The notes under the pieces are model-generated. The model did not search any database. It was not told the DNA's origin and worked only from the letters and a program-made list of their open reading frames with translations. Positions 1-9,950 of a stretch of 64,000 bases of DNA are shown here, in pieces. The stretch is from Bacteroidota bacterium. Lineage in GTDB: Bacteria; Bacteroidota; Bacteroidia; Cytophagales; Cyclobacteriaceae. Location of the stretch: the NCBI GenBank assembly GCA_016866235.1, contig VGMW01000006.1, positions 62,001 to 126,000 of the forward strand, written 5' to 3'. Numbering within the stretch: position 1 is the stretch's first letter; each line of letters begins with the position of its first letter. The translations under genes and the position numbers were made by a program.

Positions 1-617
1 ATCAGCCGGGTGAGGTGGCGGGCATTAAATCATCGACTTTAGAAATCGATGGACCTTTTGCCTACGGCAAACTCAAATCGGAAATTGGTGTACACCGATT
101 GGTCCGAATCTCGCCATTTGACTCCAATCAACGGCGACACACTTCGTTTGCATCTGTTTTTGTCTACCCGGTGGTAGACGATACCATCAACATAGACCTG
201 AATCCTGCCGACATTGAATTGCAGACTTCCCGATCCGGTGGTGCCGGTGGTCAGAATGTGAACAAAGTGGAAACAAAAGTTCAGCTTACCCACAAGCCTA
301 CCGGAATTGTAATTGTTTGTCAGGTCGAGCGGTCGCAACATGCCAACCGGGAGAAGGCCATGCAAATGCTTAAATCGAAGCTCTACCAGTTGGAGATGGA
401 GAAAAGAAATGCTGAGCGTGAAAAAATCGAAGCCGGTAAGATGAAAATTGATTTTGGATCTCAGATCAGGAACTATGTGCTTCATCCGTACAAACTCGTG
501 AAGGATGCGCGAACCGGTGTTGAAAGAACCGATGCTCAGAATGTTCTTGATGGCGATCTTGACGACTTTATCAAGGCCTTTTTGCTGAGTGCTCAAGAGC
601 AGTCAGGACAAAAATGA
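1..617 (+). CDS. prfB: Peptide chain release factor 2, C-terminal part (partial at left edge)
   Basis: Release factor 2 reads UGA and UAA in the ribosomal A site and triggers release of the finished peptide. Only the C-terminal ~205 residues are in the window; the frame enters from the left edge (first whole codon at base 3). The RF2-type stop-codon recognition tripeptide SPF is encoded near 111-119 and the universal GGQ catalytic motif (context [14 protein letters not shown]) near 231-272. An internal GTG at 15 is not the true start, since the preceding codons (QPGE) also fit the family. The stop overlaps the next start by four bases (ATGA), so the following transporter may be translationally coupled. 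Whether this prfB uses the programmed frameshift found in many bacteria cannot be seen here. Confidence 0.97.
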   Translation, partial: QPGEVAGIKSSTLEIDGPFAYGKLKSEIGVHRLVRISPFDSNQRRHTSFASVFVYPVVDDTINIDLNPADIELQTSRSGGAGGQNVNKVETKVQLTHKPTGIVIVCQVERSQHANREKAMQMLKSKLYQLEMEKRNAEREKIEAGKMKIDFGSQIRNYVLHPYKLVKDARTGVERTDAQNVLDGDLDDFIKAFLLSAQEQSGQK

Positions 618-1807
618 CCTACGGAAAATACCCTTCCAGGTTCTGGGTGCTTTGCGCCGGCTCCTTTTTCTTTTTTGGAAGCTTCAACATGGTGGTTCCT
701 GAATTGCCTTCGGTGTTGGAGAAACTCGGAGGTGGTGAGCATAAGGGATTGATCATTTCCCTTTTTACCCTAACCGCCATGCTGTCGCGGCCATTCAGTG
801 GTCGTCTTTCCGACACCATCGGACGGGTGCCTGTCATGATTTTTGGTGCCTTGGTTTGTGTGGTGTGCTCCATCATTTACCCCTTCACCGCTAGCGTGAA
901 TGGATTTTTATTGCTCCGTTTTTTTCATGGATTCTCAACAGGTTTTTCTCCCACTGGTTTCACTTCCTATGCAGCTGATATCATTCCCCCCAATAGGAGA
1001 GGCGAAGCCATGGGGTTGTTAAGTGTTTTTGGCACACTGGGAATGGCAGGAAGTCCCGCCATTGGTGACTGGTTGGCACGCACCTGGTCATTGGATGTGA
1101 TGTTCTACGGATCTGCAGTTTTTGCGTTGATCGCAGTTATGATTTATGTCAGCACCACTGAAACGCTGTTTAGACGACAACGATTCAGGTGGTCTCATTT
1201 CAAAATTGGGTTGACCGATGTTTATGACCCTCTGGTGCTTGTTCCTGGAATTGTGATGCTGCTTACCTCTTTTTCATACGGCTCCATGCTTACGTTGGTC
1301 CCTGATTTGAGTGATGCCCTGGGCATCGGAAACAAGGGTCTCATTTTTATGATCTTTTCCACCGCTTCACTTCTTATTCGCATCGTTGCCGGCACCATTT
1401 CGGATCGGTTCGGAAGGCCGGTGGTTTTGAAAATAAGTGCTGCACTCATCGCCATTGCCATGGTTGTGACCGGCAGTGCAAATGCCCCATGGATGCTGTG
1501 GCTTGGTGGGGTTTTGTATGGACTGGCCAACGGCATGAATTCCCCAACCCTATTCGCCTGGGCTACTGATTTAGGGAACCCCAAGAGTAAAGGCAGGGCC
1601 TTTGCTACCCTATACATCGCCATGGAGTTTGGAATTGGATTGGGCGCCTTAGCCTCAGGGTACATTTTCGCCGATGACCGTTCAAATTTTCTGATGGCAT
1701 TTTTAGTTGGTTCAGTTTTATCCTTTTTAGCTTTAATCTTTCTCTATATGTCCACCGAAGGAAAAGCACTGAAAGGAAATTTTAACAACCAACCTGTAAC
1801 AGACTAA
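614..1807 (+). CDS. MFS transporter, drug/sugar exporter type
   Basis: A 397-residue major facilitator superfamily protein with about 12 hydrophobic segments, acting in the inner membrane as a proton-coupled importer or exporter. The loop 2-3 signature appears as [13 protein letters not shown] (about residues 63-75), and a related loop, [13 protein letters not shown], recurs in the second half, as expected from the internal duplication of the family. The ATG overlaps the prfB stop by four bases. The substrate cannot be assigned from sequence. The following gene starts 24 bases downstream and encodes GalT, so a sugar-related role is possible but is only inferred from position. Confidence 0.9.
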   Translation: MTYGKYPSRFWVLCAGSFFFFGSFNMVVPELPSVLEKLGGGEHKGLIISLFTLTAMLSRPFSGRLSDTIGRVPVMIFGALVCVVCSIIYPFTASVNGFLLLRFFHGFSTGFSPTGFTSYAADIIPPNRRGEAMGLLSVFGTLGMAGSPAIGDWLARTWSLDVMFYGSAVFALIAVMIYVSTTETLFRRQRFRWSHFKIGLTDVYDPLVLVPGIVMLLTSFSYGSMLTLVPDLSDALGIGNKGLIFMIFSTASLLIRIVAGTISDRFGRPVVLKISAALIAIAMVVTGSANAPWMLWLGGVLYGLANGMNSPTLFAWATDLGNPKSKGRAFATLYIAMEFGIGLGALASGYIFADDRSNFLMAFLVGSVLSFLALIFLYMSTEGKALKGNFNNQPVTD

Positions 1808-1812
1808 GGAGG
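1806..1812 (+). promoter_or_regulatory. Strong Shine-Dalgarno-like sequence upstream of galT
   Basis: The sequence AAGGAGG directly overlaps and follows the stop codon of the MFS gene and lies about 19 bases before the galT ATG at 1832. Such a complete anti-16S match is rare in this window, where most genes have weak or no Shine-Dalgarno sites. The spacing is longer than the usual 5-10 bases, so its use for galT is uncertain. Confidence 0.4.
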
Positions 1813-1831
1813 TTTTTCCTCCCTTTAAATC

Positions 1832-2860
1832 ATGGCCCCTAGTCAAAAATGGGAACGAAGATGGCACCCCCTCAGGGAAGAGTGGGTGGTTTATGCAGCA
1901 CACCGCAACAGTCGTCCATGGAGTGGCGCCAGTTCACCGGTCAATACACCCGCACCTGAATTTGATCCACAGTGTTACTTGTGCCCGGGAAACAAACGCG
2001 TCTCTGAAGTTCACAACCCGGCATACAAAAGCATTTATGTTTTTAACAACGATCACCCTGTGGTTGGTGAATCGGCTCCTACACCTGAGCCCTATACTTT
2101 TCCAAATGAGGTTTATCAGTCCGGCCATGCACAGGGTATCTCCAGGGTGATCTGCTTTTCGCCCAACCACAGTCTTTCACTTGGTGATCTGGAGGTTGAC
2201 CAGGTTTTTGATGTATTCCGGACTTTCAGGGAGCAGACTTTGGAAATGCTCAAAAACCCTTCCATTCATTCCCTTTTGATCTTTGAAAACCGCGGACAAG
2301 AGGTAGGTGTCAGCAATCCCCACCCCCATGGACAGCTTTATGCCACAACTTTTCCTTTGCGCAACATTGAGCAGCAATGCCAGTTGTCGCGCAAGCATTT
2401 GAAGGAAAAAGGCAAGTCAATTTTTGATGCCATTGTTGAAAATGAATTGGCCGATCATAGAAGATTAATTATTGAAGACGATCTCACCGTTTCATTCATT
2501 CCTTACTTTGCCCGGTATGCCTATGAAACCATGATTTTTCCAAAAAGCAATTATCAGCATCTGGGTCAAATGGACGATGAATCCCTTCGATCACTGGCAA
2601 GGAATTTCAGAACTGTGGTGAGGAAAATGGATCGTTTGTATGAAGTTCAGTTTCCGTATGTCTTAACGGTAATGCAGGCTCCGGTGGATCAAAATGACCA
2701 CCCTGAGTTCAGGTTACACCTTTGGTTGCAGCCGCCATTAAGACGGCCTGGTCTTTTAAAATATTTGGCAGGTCCTGAATTGGGCGCAGGAAATTTTATG
2801 GCCGACACCATGCCCGAGGAAAAAGCAGAGGAGCTTCGAAACAGTAGAGACCGCGCATGA
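1832..2860 (+). CDS. galT: Galactose-1-phosphate uridylyltransferase
   Basis: Transfers UMP from UDP-glucose to galactose 1-phosphate (Leloir pathway, cytoplasm). The 342-residue protein is of normal family length. It carries the zinc-site pair CYLC near residue 48 and the HIT-like catalytic motif HPHGQ near residues 165-169 in the context EVGVSNPHPHGQLYA; the second histidine is the nucleophile that becomes uridylylated. It overlaps the next gene, a GHMP sugar kinase, by four bases (ATGA), which supports a sugar-1-phosphate pathway operon. Because the neighbouring kinase resembles arabinokinases, the natural sugar of this GalT homologue may not be only galactose; that is inference. Confidence 0.93.
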   Translation: MAPSQKWERRWHPLREEWVVYAAHRNSRPWSGASSPVNTPAPEFDPQCYLCPGNKRVSEVHNPAYKSIYVFNNDHPVVGESAPTPEPYTFPNEVYQSGHAQGISRVICFSPNHSLSLGDLEVDQVFDVFRTFREQTLEMLKNPSIHSLLIFENRGQEVGVSNPHPHGQLYATTFPLRNIEQQCQLSRKHLKEKGKSIFDAIVENELADHRRLIIEDDLTVSFIPYFARYAYETMIFPKSNYQHLGQMDDESLRSLARNFRTVVRKMDRLYEVQFPYVLTVMQAPVDQNDHPEFRLHLWLQPPLRRPGLLKYLAGPELGAGNFMADTMPEEKAEELRNSRDRA

Positions 2861-4158
2861 CTACAGTCAATGCTGCATTGGGATCTGCTTGTGGTCGGTT
2901 GGATGTAATGGGCGGCATCACCGATTACTCAGGTGGTTTGGTGATTCAAAAGTTATTAAAGGAAAGTACGACCATTGCATTTACCCCGCGTAGCGATGGT
3001 CGATGTGTTTTCGCAAGCAATTGTTTTGGTGAGCTGCGTTCAGCGGAAGTTCAGCTCAGTGAGCTTTTACAACAAGGTAAGCCGGTACTCAGTCATTCCT
3101 TTGATTTTTTTAATGCCAACCCGGACATCAAATGGGTGTCATACATCGCAGGCTGTTTTTTGGTTTTAATGAAAGAGATTGATTTAAATTTTCATGGAGG
3201 AGAATTTAAAATTGAGTCATCGGTACCACTGGGTAAAGGGGTTTCTTCGTCAGCTGCTTTAGAGATGGCCACCATGCGTGCCTTGCGTGCACATTTCCAA
3301 TTCAACCAAAGTGAATTGTTGCTCGCGGAATGGGCACAGGTCGCAGAAAATGAGGTTGCCGGTGCTCCTTGTGGTCTAATGGATCAGTTGAGCAGCGCTT
3401 TTGGTGAACATGGTAAACTGCTTCCCATTCTTTGTCAACCGAATCAGGTAAAAGTGCCTGTTGAAATTCCTGATTCAATTCATTTTGTCGGGCTGGATTC
3501 AGGTCACAGACATTCCGTTGGTGATTCACCTTACGCCCTTGCGCGGTGTGCAACGAATATGGGTTTCACCATGATCCTTCTTGAAGATGAGTCCATGGTT
3601 TCAAGGATAAATCAATTCAGACGTTCTGGTGATCGCGCACTGCTTCCGTTCAACGGTTACCTCTGTAACCTGAACCACGGAGATTTTTTTCTCCGCTACC
3701 TATCCCGAATTCCTGAAAAAATGACCGGTCAGGAATTTATCAGCCGATTTGGAAACCATACTGATTTAGTAACGAAAATAGAACCGGATAAAATATACCC
3801 TGTTCGTGCCTGTGCTGCACATGCTGTGGCAGACCACAAGCGCACACATGATTTTTTAAATGCTTTAAGTCAGCTTGATGCCAATCCTCGCAACGGATCA
3901 TCATTGTTGGGCAAGCTCATGCTTGAATCCCATCGAGGTTATTCTGAGTGTGGTTTGGGAAGCAGGTACACCGATCGCATCATCCGGCTCGCGCTTGAAG
4001 CCGGAAGCAATGTCATTGCCGGAGGTAGAATCAGTGGAGGTGGTAGCGGTGGAACCGTTGCACTTTTGGTAATCGGTCAGGAAGGTCTCGATGCAGTGCT
4101 CAAAATAAAGCAAACACTGGAGCAGGAGTGGGGTAAAGAGCTTAGTCTATTTCTTTGA
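2857..4158 (+). CDS. GHMP sugar kinase, galactokinase/L-arabinokinase-like
   Basis: A 433-residue GHMP-family kinase, expected to phosphorylate the anomeric hydroxyl of a sugar using ATP. All three family motifs are visible: a substrate-binding motif GRLDVMGGITDYSGG at residues 13-27, the phosphate loop PLGKGVSSSAALE near 125-137, and a glycine-rich C-terminal motif GGRISGGGSGGTVALL near 388-403. Motif 1 is not the GEHTDYNGG form of ordinary GalK. It closely resembles, from memory, the kinase domain of plant L-arabinokinase, as do ENEVAGAPCGLMDQ and GLDSGHRHSVG. It is translationally coupled to galT. Substrate may be galactose, arabinose or a related sugar. It ends immediately before the convergent DUF2807 gene with no spacer. 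Confidence 0.85.
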   Translation: MTTVNAALGSACGRLDVMGGITDYSGGLVIQKLLKESTTIAFTPRSDGRCVFASNCFGELRSAEVQLSELLQQGKPVLSHSFDFFNANPDIKWVSYIAGCFLVLMKEIDLNFHGGEFKIESSVPLGKGVSSSAALEMATMRALRAHFQFNQSELLLAEWAQVAENEVAGAPCGLMDQLSSAFGEHGKLLPILCQPNQVKVPVEIPDSIHFVGLDSGHRHSVGDSPYALARCATNMGFTMILLEDESMVSRINQFRRSGDRALLPFNGYLCNLNHGDFFLRYLSRIPEKMTGQEFISRFGNHTDLVTKIEPDKIYPVRACAAHAVADHKRTHDFLNALSQLDANPRNGSSLLGKLMLESHRGYSECGLGSRYTDRIIRLALEAGSNVIAGGRISGGGSGGTVALLVIGQEGLDAVLKIKQTLEQEWGKELSLFL

Positions 4159-5013
4159 TCAGGACTCCTCCCGCAAAGGCATTCGAGAAAACCTGCAAGA
4201 ATCAGATTTCTTAATTTTTCCGCTACCGGAGCTATGGCTGTTGATGTGTGCCGGATTACCACAATAATGAACTGTTCCACTTCCGGTGATTTCAGCGTCA
4301 ATTGTGGTTCGCACATTAATAAAAATATTGCCGCTGCCGGTTATTTCCGCTTTGCATCGGTCAACCTTAAGGTCATAGCCATGCACGCTGGCGCTGCCTG
4401 CAATGTGTGTCTTGAGCTGTTCGGCCCAGCCGCTTACCTCCAAATCCCCAGAACCGGTGATATCGGCCGAAACTACTCCGCCTGAAATACCATCTACCGT
4501 GGTTTTTCCTGAACCACTAATGTCCGAATCCAAATTTTTTATTTTTCCCTTGATCGAAAGCTTGCCTGAACCGGCAACTCCGGTATTGAGTTGAAGCACC
4601 TCCACTTCAAGATTCACCGATCCGGATCCCGCGACCTCAAGATCCATTTCATCTGTTTGAAAGATCCCCTGTCCCTGAACGCGACCAGATCCCGCCACAC
4701 CAATACCATTAAGTCTGCTTACGGTAACGTAGATGGTCACATCTTCCATGTGGTCTGAGTATTCCCAAAATCTCCAGATTTTAGAAGTTGATTCGATAAT
4801 CAGTCTGCCCGATTCTACCCTTGTTTCGATCCGGTCCAATACATCCTTATCACCTGACAATTGCAGACTTGAAGTCCGTCCTGGCTTTATGATCAATTTT
4901 CCGGGCACCCTCAAAGAAATTTTCGAAAAGGATTCAGTTTGACGTCTTTCCGTGGACTGTCCGAAAATCAAAAACCATGAAAGGGTAAGAAATAGCAGTA
5001 ACGATTGTTTCAT
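4159..5013 (-). CDS. Secreted DUF2807 (head GIN domain) protein
   Basis: A 284-residue exported protein of the DUF2807/GIN family, common and functionally unassigned in Bacteroidota, probably cell-surface or periplasmic. The start is placed at the ATG at 5013 because it directly precedes a signal peptide (MKQSLLLFLTLSWFLIFGQ); an upstream in-frame ATG at 5040 would add nine residues before it. After an N-terminal segment the protein repeats a short unit of the form (V/I)xGSGxV about eight times, every 20-25 residues, which fits a right-handed beta-helix. Its stop codon abuts the stop of the convergent GHMP kinase gene. No catalytic motif is visible. Confidence 0.85.
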   Translation of the reverse strand: MKQSLLLFLTLSWFLIFGQSTERRQTESFSKISLRVPGKLIIKPGRTSSLQLSGDKDVLDRIETRVESGRLIIESTSKIWRFWEYSDHMEDVTIYVTVSRLNGIGVAGSGRVQGQGIFQTDEMDLEVAGSGSVNLEVEVLQLNTGVAGSGKLSIKGKIKNLDSDISGSGKTTVDGISGGVVSADITGSGDLEVSGWAEQLKTHIAGSASVHGYDLKVDRCKAEITGSGNIFINVRTTIDAEITGSGTVHYCGNPAHINSHSSGSGKIKKSDSCRFSRMPLREES

Positions 5014-5026
5014 GTGATGGTAATTT

Positions 5027-5049
5027 CGGCCTAACGACAATGTTAGCCG
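5027..5049. promoter_or_regulatory. Dyad between the divergent DUF2807 and GNAT genes
   Basis: CTAAC (5031-5035) and GTTAG (5042-5046) are perfect inverted repeats around a 6-base centre, extended by CGG and CCG outside with one extra C. It lies in the space between two divergent starts (5013 and 5117) and could be an operator. It is short enough to arise by chance. Confidence 0.3.
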
Positions 5050-5116
5050 ATAAAGGTTGCTTCAAAAAGGAAAAAAATCATTTCGAAAAAGAACTAAATT
5101 GGATTCCTTGAGAATT

Positions 5117-5590
5117 ATGGCCAAAAGTAATTTCCAGCGAATGCTTGATTTGGCGGATGAGGTCTTCCATACAAGACATGATTCTGATCAACTGGATGTC
5201 AACGATCAGGTAATTGAGCGCCTGGCCAGACTGCATCCGAATGCTGTTTGTGAATTTGACGATGGCAATGGGCCGGTGGCATGGATCATTTTAATTCCAA
5301 CAACCTCTTCGCTGATGCGTGAATTTTTAAACAAGTCCATTGGAGAGCAGGAATTGTTTGAGCGCACCACTGAAGGTGCGGTATACGATGCATTGTATTT
5401 GTGCTCAGCTATGGTGTTGGAGGAATACCGCAGGAAAGGAATATGCAGAAGGCTTGTATTGGAGGCAGTTGAAAACATCCGAAGGGATCATCCCATCCAA
5501 TCACTGTTTGTATGGACCTTTAGCGACGCAGGAAGCGCGGCTGCTAAGGCACTTTCTGAGGCAACAGGCCTGCCATTATTCAAGCGGTAA
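5117..5590 (+). CDS. GNAT family N-acetyltransferase
   Basis: A 157-residue protein with the acetyl-CoA binding core of the GNAT fold: a beta strand LYLCSAMVLEEYRRKGI followed by the helix of motif A (RRKGICRRLV, about residues 105-114). It should transfer an acetyl group from acetyl-CoA to an amine; the acceptor is unknown. The ATG at 5117 is preferred because homology-like sequence begins there; the open frame extends 20 more codons upstream to 5057 with a basic, unconvincing leader. It is followed after 52 bases by a TetA-like exporter on the same strand. Confidence 0.75.
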   Translation: MAKSNFQRMLDLADEVFHTRHDSDQLDVNDQVIERLARLHPNAVCEFDDGNGPVAWIILIPTTSSLMREFLNKSIGEQELFERTTEGAVYDALYLCSAMVLEEYRRKGICRRLVLEAVENIRRDHPIQSLFVWTFSDAGSAAAKALSEATGLPLFKR

Positions 5591-5642
5591 GGAACATTCC
5601 TCGAAAAACAGGTTATTTGCCATTTCATTTTAATTAAGGACT

Positions 5643-6860
5643 TTGAAAAAGAACCAGGCCGCCATCGGTTTCATTTTTGTAACCCTGCTCATAGATGTAA
5701 TCGGTCTTGGAATTATAATTCCTGTGATTCCGGCACTGATCATGGAGCTTACTGGAAAGGGGGAAAGTGAAGCGGCACCCATCGGAGGATGGCTGCTCAC
5801 CACCTATGCCGTGGTCCAGTTTTTCTGCGCACCCATCATCGGCGGTATCAGCGATCGATTTGGTCGGCGACCTGTTCTGCTTGCCTCCTTGTTGGGATTT
5901 GGGCTTGATTATCTATTTCTGGCTTTTGCACCAACCATCGGCTGGCTTTTTGTCGGGCGGTTCATCGCGGGAATCATGGGTGCAAGTTTTACAACTGCCG
6001 GCGCCTACATCGCCGACATCAGTCAGGATCCTGCAGAACGTGGAAAAAACTTTGGATTAATGGGTGCCGCCTTCGGACTTGGATTCGTTTTGGGACCAAT
6101 GTTTGGTGGACTATTGGGTAGCCTGGGTCCAAGAGTTCCATTTATTGCTGCAGCCGGTTTGTCTTTGGTGAATTTTATTTACGGTTGGTTCATTTTACCA
6201 GAGTCATTAAAGGCCGAAAACGTCAGAAACTTTGATTGGAAAAGAGCCAATCCGCTGGGAACGCTAAAGCAACTCTACAGTTATCCCGTTGTGGCCGGTC
6301 TTATGACAGCCTTGGGTTTTTTGTATGTGGCTGTACACTCGGTTCAAAGCAACTGGTCTTTCTATACGATCCACAAATTCAAATGGACTTCCTTTGACAT
6401 CGGAATTTCACTGGGTGTAATCGGACTTGCCACAGCCCTTGTTCAGGGTTTGCTGATCCGTTGGATCAATCCAAAACTCGGACAAAACCGTTCCGTGTAT
6501 TTTGGTCTCGGATTTTATGCTGCGGGATTCACACTGTTTGCTTTCGCAACGCAAGGTTGGATGATGTATGCGTTTACCTTGATTTACTGCCTCGGCGGTA
6601 TAGCCGGGCCTGCCCTTCAGGGGGTAATGTCCGGTGTGGTGCCGCCCAATGCACAAGGTGAACTGCAAGGTGGATTCGGAAGTCTGATGAGCTTGACATC
6701 CATTTTTGGTCCGGCCATTATGAGCAATTTGTTCGGATTTTTCTCTTCACCGGGAGCGCCGATATATTTTCCAGGTGCAGCCCTGATGCTTGGTGCCTTC
6801 CTTACCCTGATCAGCACGCTGATGGCGCGATATACCTTAAAGAAGACAGCAGCCACCTGA
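5643..6860 (+). CDS. MFS efflux transporter, TetA-like
   Basis: A 405-residue, 12-helix MFS protein of the TCR/TetA-type proton antiporter group. Motif A is clear (GGISDRFGRRPVLLAS, about residues 74-89) and motif C-like GFVLGPMFGGLLG follows helix 5. An early charged-polar pair in helix 1 (LLIDVIGLGIIIPVIP) is typical of TetA relatives. The start must be the TTG at 5643, since a stop lies in frame at 5631; AAGGA sits at 5636-5640, unusually close. Substrate is unknown and resistance should not be assumed. It forms a run with the GSCFA gene, which starts seven bases after its stop. Confidence 0.85.
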   Translation: MKKNQAAIGFIFVTLLIDVIGLGIIIPVIPALIMELTGKGESEAAPIGGWLLTTYAVVQFFCAPIIGGISDRFGRRPVLLASLLGFGLDYLFLAFAPTIGWLFVGRFIAGIMGASFTTAGAYIADISQDPAERGKNFGLMGAAFGLGFVLGPMFGGLLGSLGPRVPFIAAAGLSLVNFIYGWFILPESLKAENVRNFDWKRANPLGTLKQLYSYPVVAGLMTALGFLYVAVHSVQSNWSFYTIHKFKWTSFDIGISLGVIGLATALVQGLLIRWINPKLGQNRSVYFGLGFYAAGFTLFAFATQGWMMYAFTLIYCLGGIAGPALQGVMSGVVPPNAQGELQGGFGSLMSLTSIFGPAIMSNLFGFFSSPGAPIYFPGAALMLGAFLTLISTLMARYTLKKTAAT

Positions 6861-6866
6861 TTGATT

Positions 6867-7865
6867 ATGAAATCCGGAAAGGATTGGAAGTTCAGGACAG
6901 AAGTTTCGCCAGAGCCACTTCGGAGGCCATTTTCACTCCATGACCAGATTTTAACCTTGGGTTCCTGTTTTGCAGAACAAATGGGAGCACGCCTTGCTGA
7001 AAACAAATTCAAAGTTTTCGTCAATCCCACCGGAACCGTTTACAATCCCATTGCCCTCCATCGTCTGATTAAAAACGCCTGTGAAAAGACCTTACCAGAT
7101 CGCAGTCGATTTGTTCAACGCGATCGACAATATTATTCCCTTGATTTTCATTCTTCGTTTTTTGGTTCAAGTGAAGATGATCTTTATCAAAAGCTTTTAG
7201 AATGGAATCAATCGATAAAGGGAATGGTGGCCAGCGCAAATGTTTTTATCCTGACCTACGGTACTTCCTGGGTCTATAAAACAGATCAATCAGCGGAGCC
7301 GGTGGCCAATTGTCACAAATTACCAGGTAAGTTTTTCTCAAAACATTTACTCAGCCCGGAAGAAATTCAATGGTCGTTTTCTAACCTTCACCAGGCCATC
7401 ACAACCCTTAATCCTAAGGCACAATGGATTCTTACCGTAAGTCCGGTCCGTCACCTAAAAGACACCTTACCGCTAAATGCTGTTGCTAAATCAGTGCTCC
7501 GTGTAGCTTGTCACAAATTGTCAGAGCTGGATAACGTCTGTTATTTTCCTGCCTATGAAATCATGACCGATGATTTAAGAGATTATCGGTTTTACGAAGC
7601 CGATTTAATCCATCCGTCTGAAACTGCCGTGGACTACATATGGGAATTGTTCCGAGACGCAGCCTTACATAAACCTGATCTGGAAATCCTTGACCGATGG
7701 GAAAAAGTCAGGCGTGGACTTCAGCATCGACCATTTAATCCCTCGGGTAGCGACTATAAGAAATTTCTTCAGCAACTCGATCAGGAATTGATGGCGCTCT
7801 CTTCCGTATTGGATCTATCGGCTGAAATACGTCAGATAAAAAATTTGCTTTCTGAACTCAAATGA
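6867..7865 (+). CDS. GSCFA domain protein
   Basis: A 332-residue protein of the GSCFA family, named for the motif seen here as [12 protein letters not shown] (about residues 29-40). The family is thought to be related to SGNH/GDSL-type hydrolases, with the serine of GSCF as candidate nucleophile and a late D-x-x-H (here DLIHPSE, near residue 250) as the other catalytic residues. The ATG at 6867 is chosen over a TTG two codons upstream. Its last codon overlaps the start of the next gene (ATGA), so it is co-translated with the YyaL-like protein. Substrate and cellular role are unknown. Confidence 0.85.
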   Translation: MKSGKDWKFRTEVSPEPLRRPFSLHDQILTLGSCFAEQMGARLAENKFKVFVNPTGTVYNPIALHRLIKNACEKTLPDRSRFVQRDRQYYSLDFHSSFFGSSEDDLYQKLLEWNQSIKGMVASANVFILTYGTSWVYKTDQSAEPVANCHKLPGKFFSKHLLSPEEIQWSFSNLHQAITTLNPKAQWILTVSPVRHLKDTLPLNAVAKSVLRVACHKLSELDNVCYFPAYEIMTDDLRDYRFYEADLIHPSETAVDYIWELFRDAALHKPDLEILDRWEKVRRGLQHRPFNPSGSDYKKFLQQLDQELMALSSVLDLSAEIRQIKNLLSELK

Positions 7866-9889
7866 GAGGTGATTCAACAGCAAAGCCGAACAGGCTGATT
7901 CATGCCTCCAGTCCCTACCTGTTGCAACATGCGTACAATCCGGTGGACTGGTTTGAATGGGGCGATGAAGCATTAACAAAATCTAAGTCAGAGGACAAAC
8001 CTATTCTGGTCAGTATAGGATATTCTGCCTGCCATTGGTGTCATGTCATGGAACGTGAATCATTTGAAAACCCGGACATCGCTGCCATCATGAACGAGTT
8101 TTTCGTTTGCATAAAAATTGATCGTGAGGAGCGGCCCGACCTGGATCATATTTATATGGATGCTGTTCATGCCATGGGAAGTCAGGGAGGCTGGCCGTTG
8201 AATGTCTTTCTTAATCCTGGTGGTGTTCCATTTTATGGTGGAACTTATTTTCCGCCAGCCCGCTGGTCTCAGGTGCTTCTTGGAATTAATAAGGCATTCA
8301 AGGAGCGAAGGAAAGAAATTGAGGATAGTGCGGAGGAGTTGCTGCAATTTCTTCAGCGTTCGCAGCCACAACTTGATTCACCGGAAAATAGAATTAACGG
8401 TGAAGTCATTGAATCCATGTTTAAAGCAATTTCCAGTCAGTATGATGAAGAAAAAGGTGGGTTGAAAAAAGCCCCTAAATTTATCATGCCATCCATCTGG
8501 CAATTTTTACTTCGGTATGCTGTTTTAACCCGGAACCAGGCGGCATTAGACATGTCTGTTCAAACGCTGGAAAAAATTGCATGTGGAGGAATTTACGATC
8601 AACTGGGCGGTGGATTTGCGCGGTATTCTGTCGATGACCGGTGGTTTGCGCCACACTTTGAAAAAATGCTCTACGACAACGGACAGTTGCTGAGTTTGTA
8701 CGCTGAAGCCTTGCAGGCAAGCGGAAACCCGATCTTCAAAAAAGTGCTCGAGCATACCGTCCAATGGTTGCATCAGGAAATGACCCATCCGGGCGGGGGT
8801 TTTTATTCAGCGCTCGATGCCGATACCGAAGGGGAGGAGGGAAAATATTATTGCTGGACGTGGACAGAGCTTCAGGCAGTACTTGGGGAAAACGTAAGCG
8901 TGGCCGCCGACATGTTTTCCTGTACCCGCGAGGGTAACTGGGAGCACGGAAAAAATATTTTACTCGGAAAATTGATTCAGAAAAAAACGGTCAATGAAAA
9001 TGTAATTGATGCCGAGGTCAATCAATATCGTTCGCTGCTCCTTGCAGCACGTGAGAAAAGAGTGGCGCCCGGACTCGATGATAAAATTATTACCTGTTGG
9101 AATGCATTAACCATTATAGGTTTGTGTGATGCTTCTGCTGCAATGGGCCGACCCGACTGGTTAGTATTGGCCAATCGTGCATATGATTTTGTGTTGAAGG
9201 AACTTTCCTCGGAAAATATCCTTTACAGGAGCTGGAGAAATAAACGATCTTCTACCGAAGCATTTCTTGATGATTACGCCGCCATTATCCTTGCTTCCAT
9301 AAAACTCTACTCCCATACTTTCAATGAGGGATTTTTAAATGATGCGAAGCGTTTCACTGAAACTGCTCTACAGCACTTTAATAATCCGGAGTCATCTTTA
9401 TTTTTTTATTCTTCTGATAGGGCTGAAAATCTGCTCACCCGAAAAACAGAATACTACGATAACGTCATTCCTTCCTCTAACGCTTTAATGGCAATGGCTT
9501 TATTTCGTTTGGGCAGGTTAACGGGTGAAGTCAGGTGGGAGGAGCGGGCTGTTAATATGGTAACTGAAGTTTCCAGCCTTTTTTCACAAAGCGCCGCGTA
9601 CATGTCAGCATGGGGTGAATTGGCCACCGAAATTTATCATGGGTTGGAAGAAGTTTCTGTCGTTGGACCGGGTGCACTTGATTTCAGAAGTGCGTTGGGT
9701 ACTTCATTTCATCCATTCGCACTGTTTGCTGGTGCCACCGATCCCTCCGGACATTCAATATTAAAGGGCAAAGAGTTGATTTACGGTCAGGTTTCAGCAT
9801 ACCTCTGCCGCAACCGCACTTGTTTACCGCCCACCGATCAATGGAAAGAAATTCAAGCCATGTTAAGTGGTATCAAATCTTTAGGCTGA
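7862..9889 (+). CDS. Thioredoxin-domain protein, YyaL/SPATA20-like (DUF255)
   Basis: A 675-residue protein with an N-terminal thioredoxin-like DUF255 domain (about residues 1-170) and a C-terminal alpha/alpha toroid similar to those of sugar epimerases and glycosidases. The opening [18 protein letters not shown] and the cysteine pair in [10 protein letters not shown] (Cys57 and Cys60) are the family hallmarks. The toroid shows aromatic and acidic conserved patches such as [11 protein letters not shown] and [10 protein letters not shown]. No signal peptide, so cytoplasmic. The biochemical role of this widespread family is not established. It overlaps the GSCFA gene by four bases. Confidence 0.93.
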   Translation: MRGDSTAKPNRLIHASSPYLLQHAYNPVDWFEWGDEALTKSKSEDKPILVSIGYSACHWCHVMERESFENPDIAAIMNEFFVCIKIDREERPDLDHIYMDAVHAMGSQGGWPLNVFLNPGGVPFYGGTYFPPARWSQVLLGINKAFKERRKEIEDSAEELLQFLQRSQPQLDSPENRINGEVIESMFKAISSQYDEEKGGLKKAPKFIMPSIWQFLLRYAVLTRNQAALDMSVQTLEKIACGGIYDQLGGGFARYSVDDRWFAPHFEKMLYDNGQLLSLYAEALQASGNPIFKKVLEHTVQWLHQEMTHPGGGFYSALDADTEGEEGKYYCWTWTELQAVLGENVSVAADMFSCTREGNWEHGKNILLGKLIQKKTVNENVIDAEVNQYRSLLLAAREKRVAPGLDDKIITCWNALTIIGLCDASAAMGRPDWLVLANRAYDFVLKELSSENILYRSWRNKRSSTEAFLDDYAAIILASIKLYSHTFNEGFLNDAKRFTETALQHFNNPESSLFFYSSDRAENLLTRKTEYYDNVIPSSNALMAMALFRLGRLTGEVRWEERAVNMVTEVSSLFSQSAAYMSAWGELATEIYHGLEEVSVVGPGALDFRSALGTSFHPFALFAGATDPSGHSILKGKELIYGQVSAYLCRNRTCLPPTDQWKEIQAMLSGIKSLG

Positions 9890-9950
9890 AAACCATTTCT
9901 GCTTTTTAGCGTTATGATGCGAATTCCCTCTTGTTAAATTCAATGAATCC

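Noticed and set aside
39-596. Long minus-strand frame opposite prfB, and similar frames opposite many genes
   Set aside because: No protein-family features and fully contained within a well-supported gene on the other strand.
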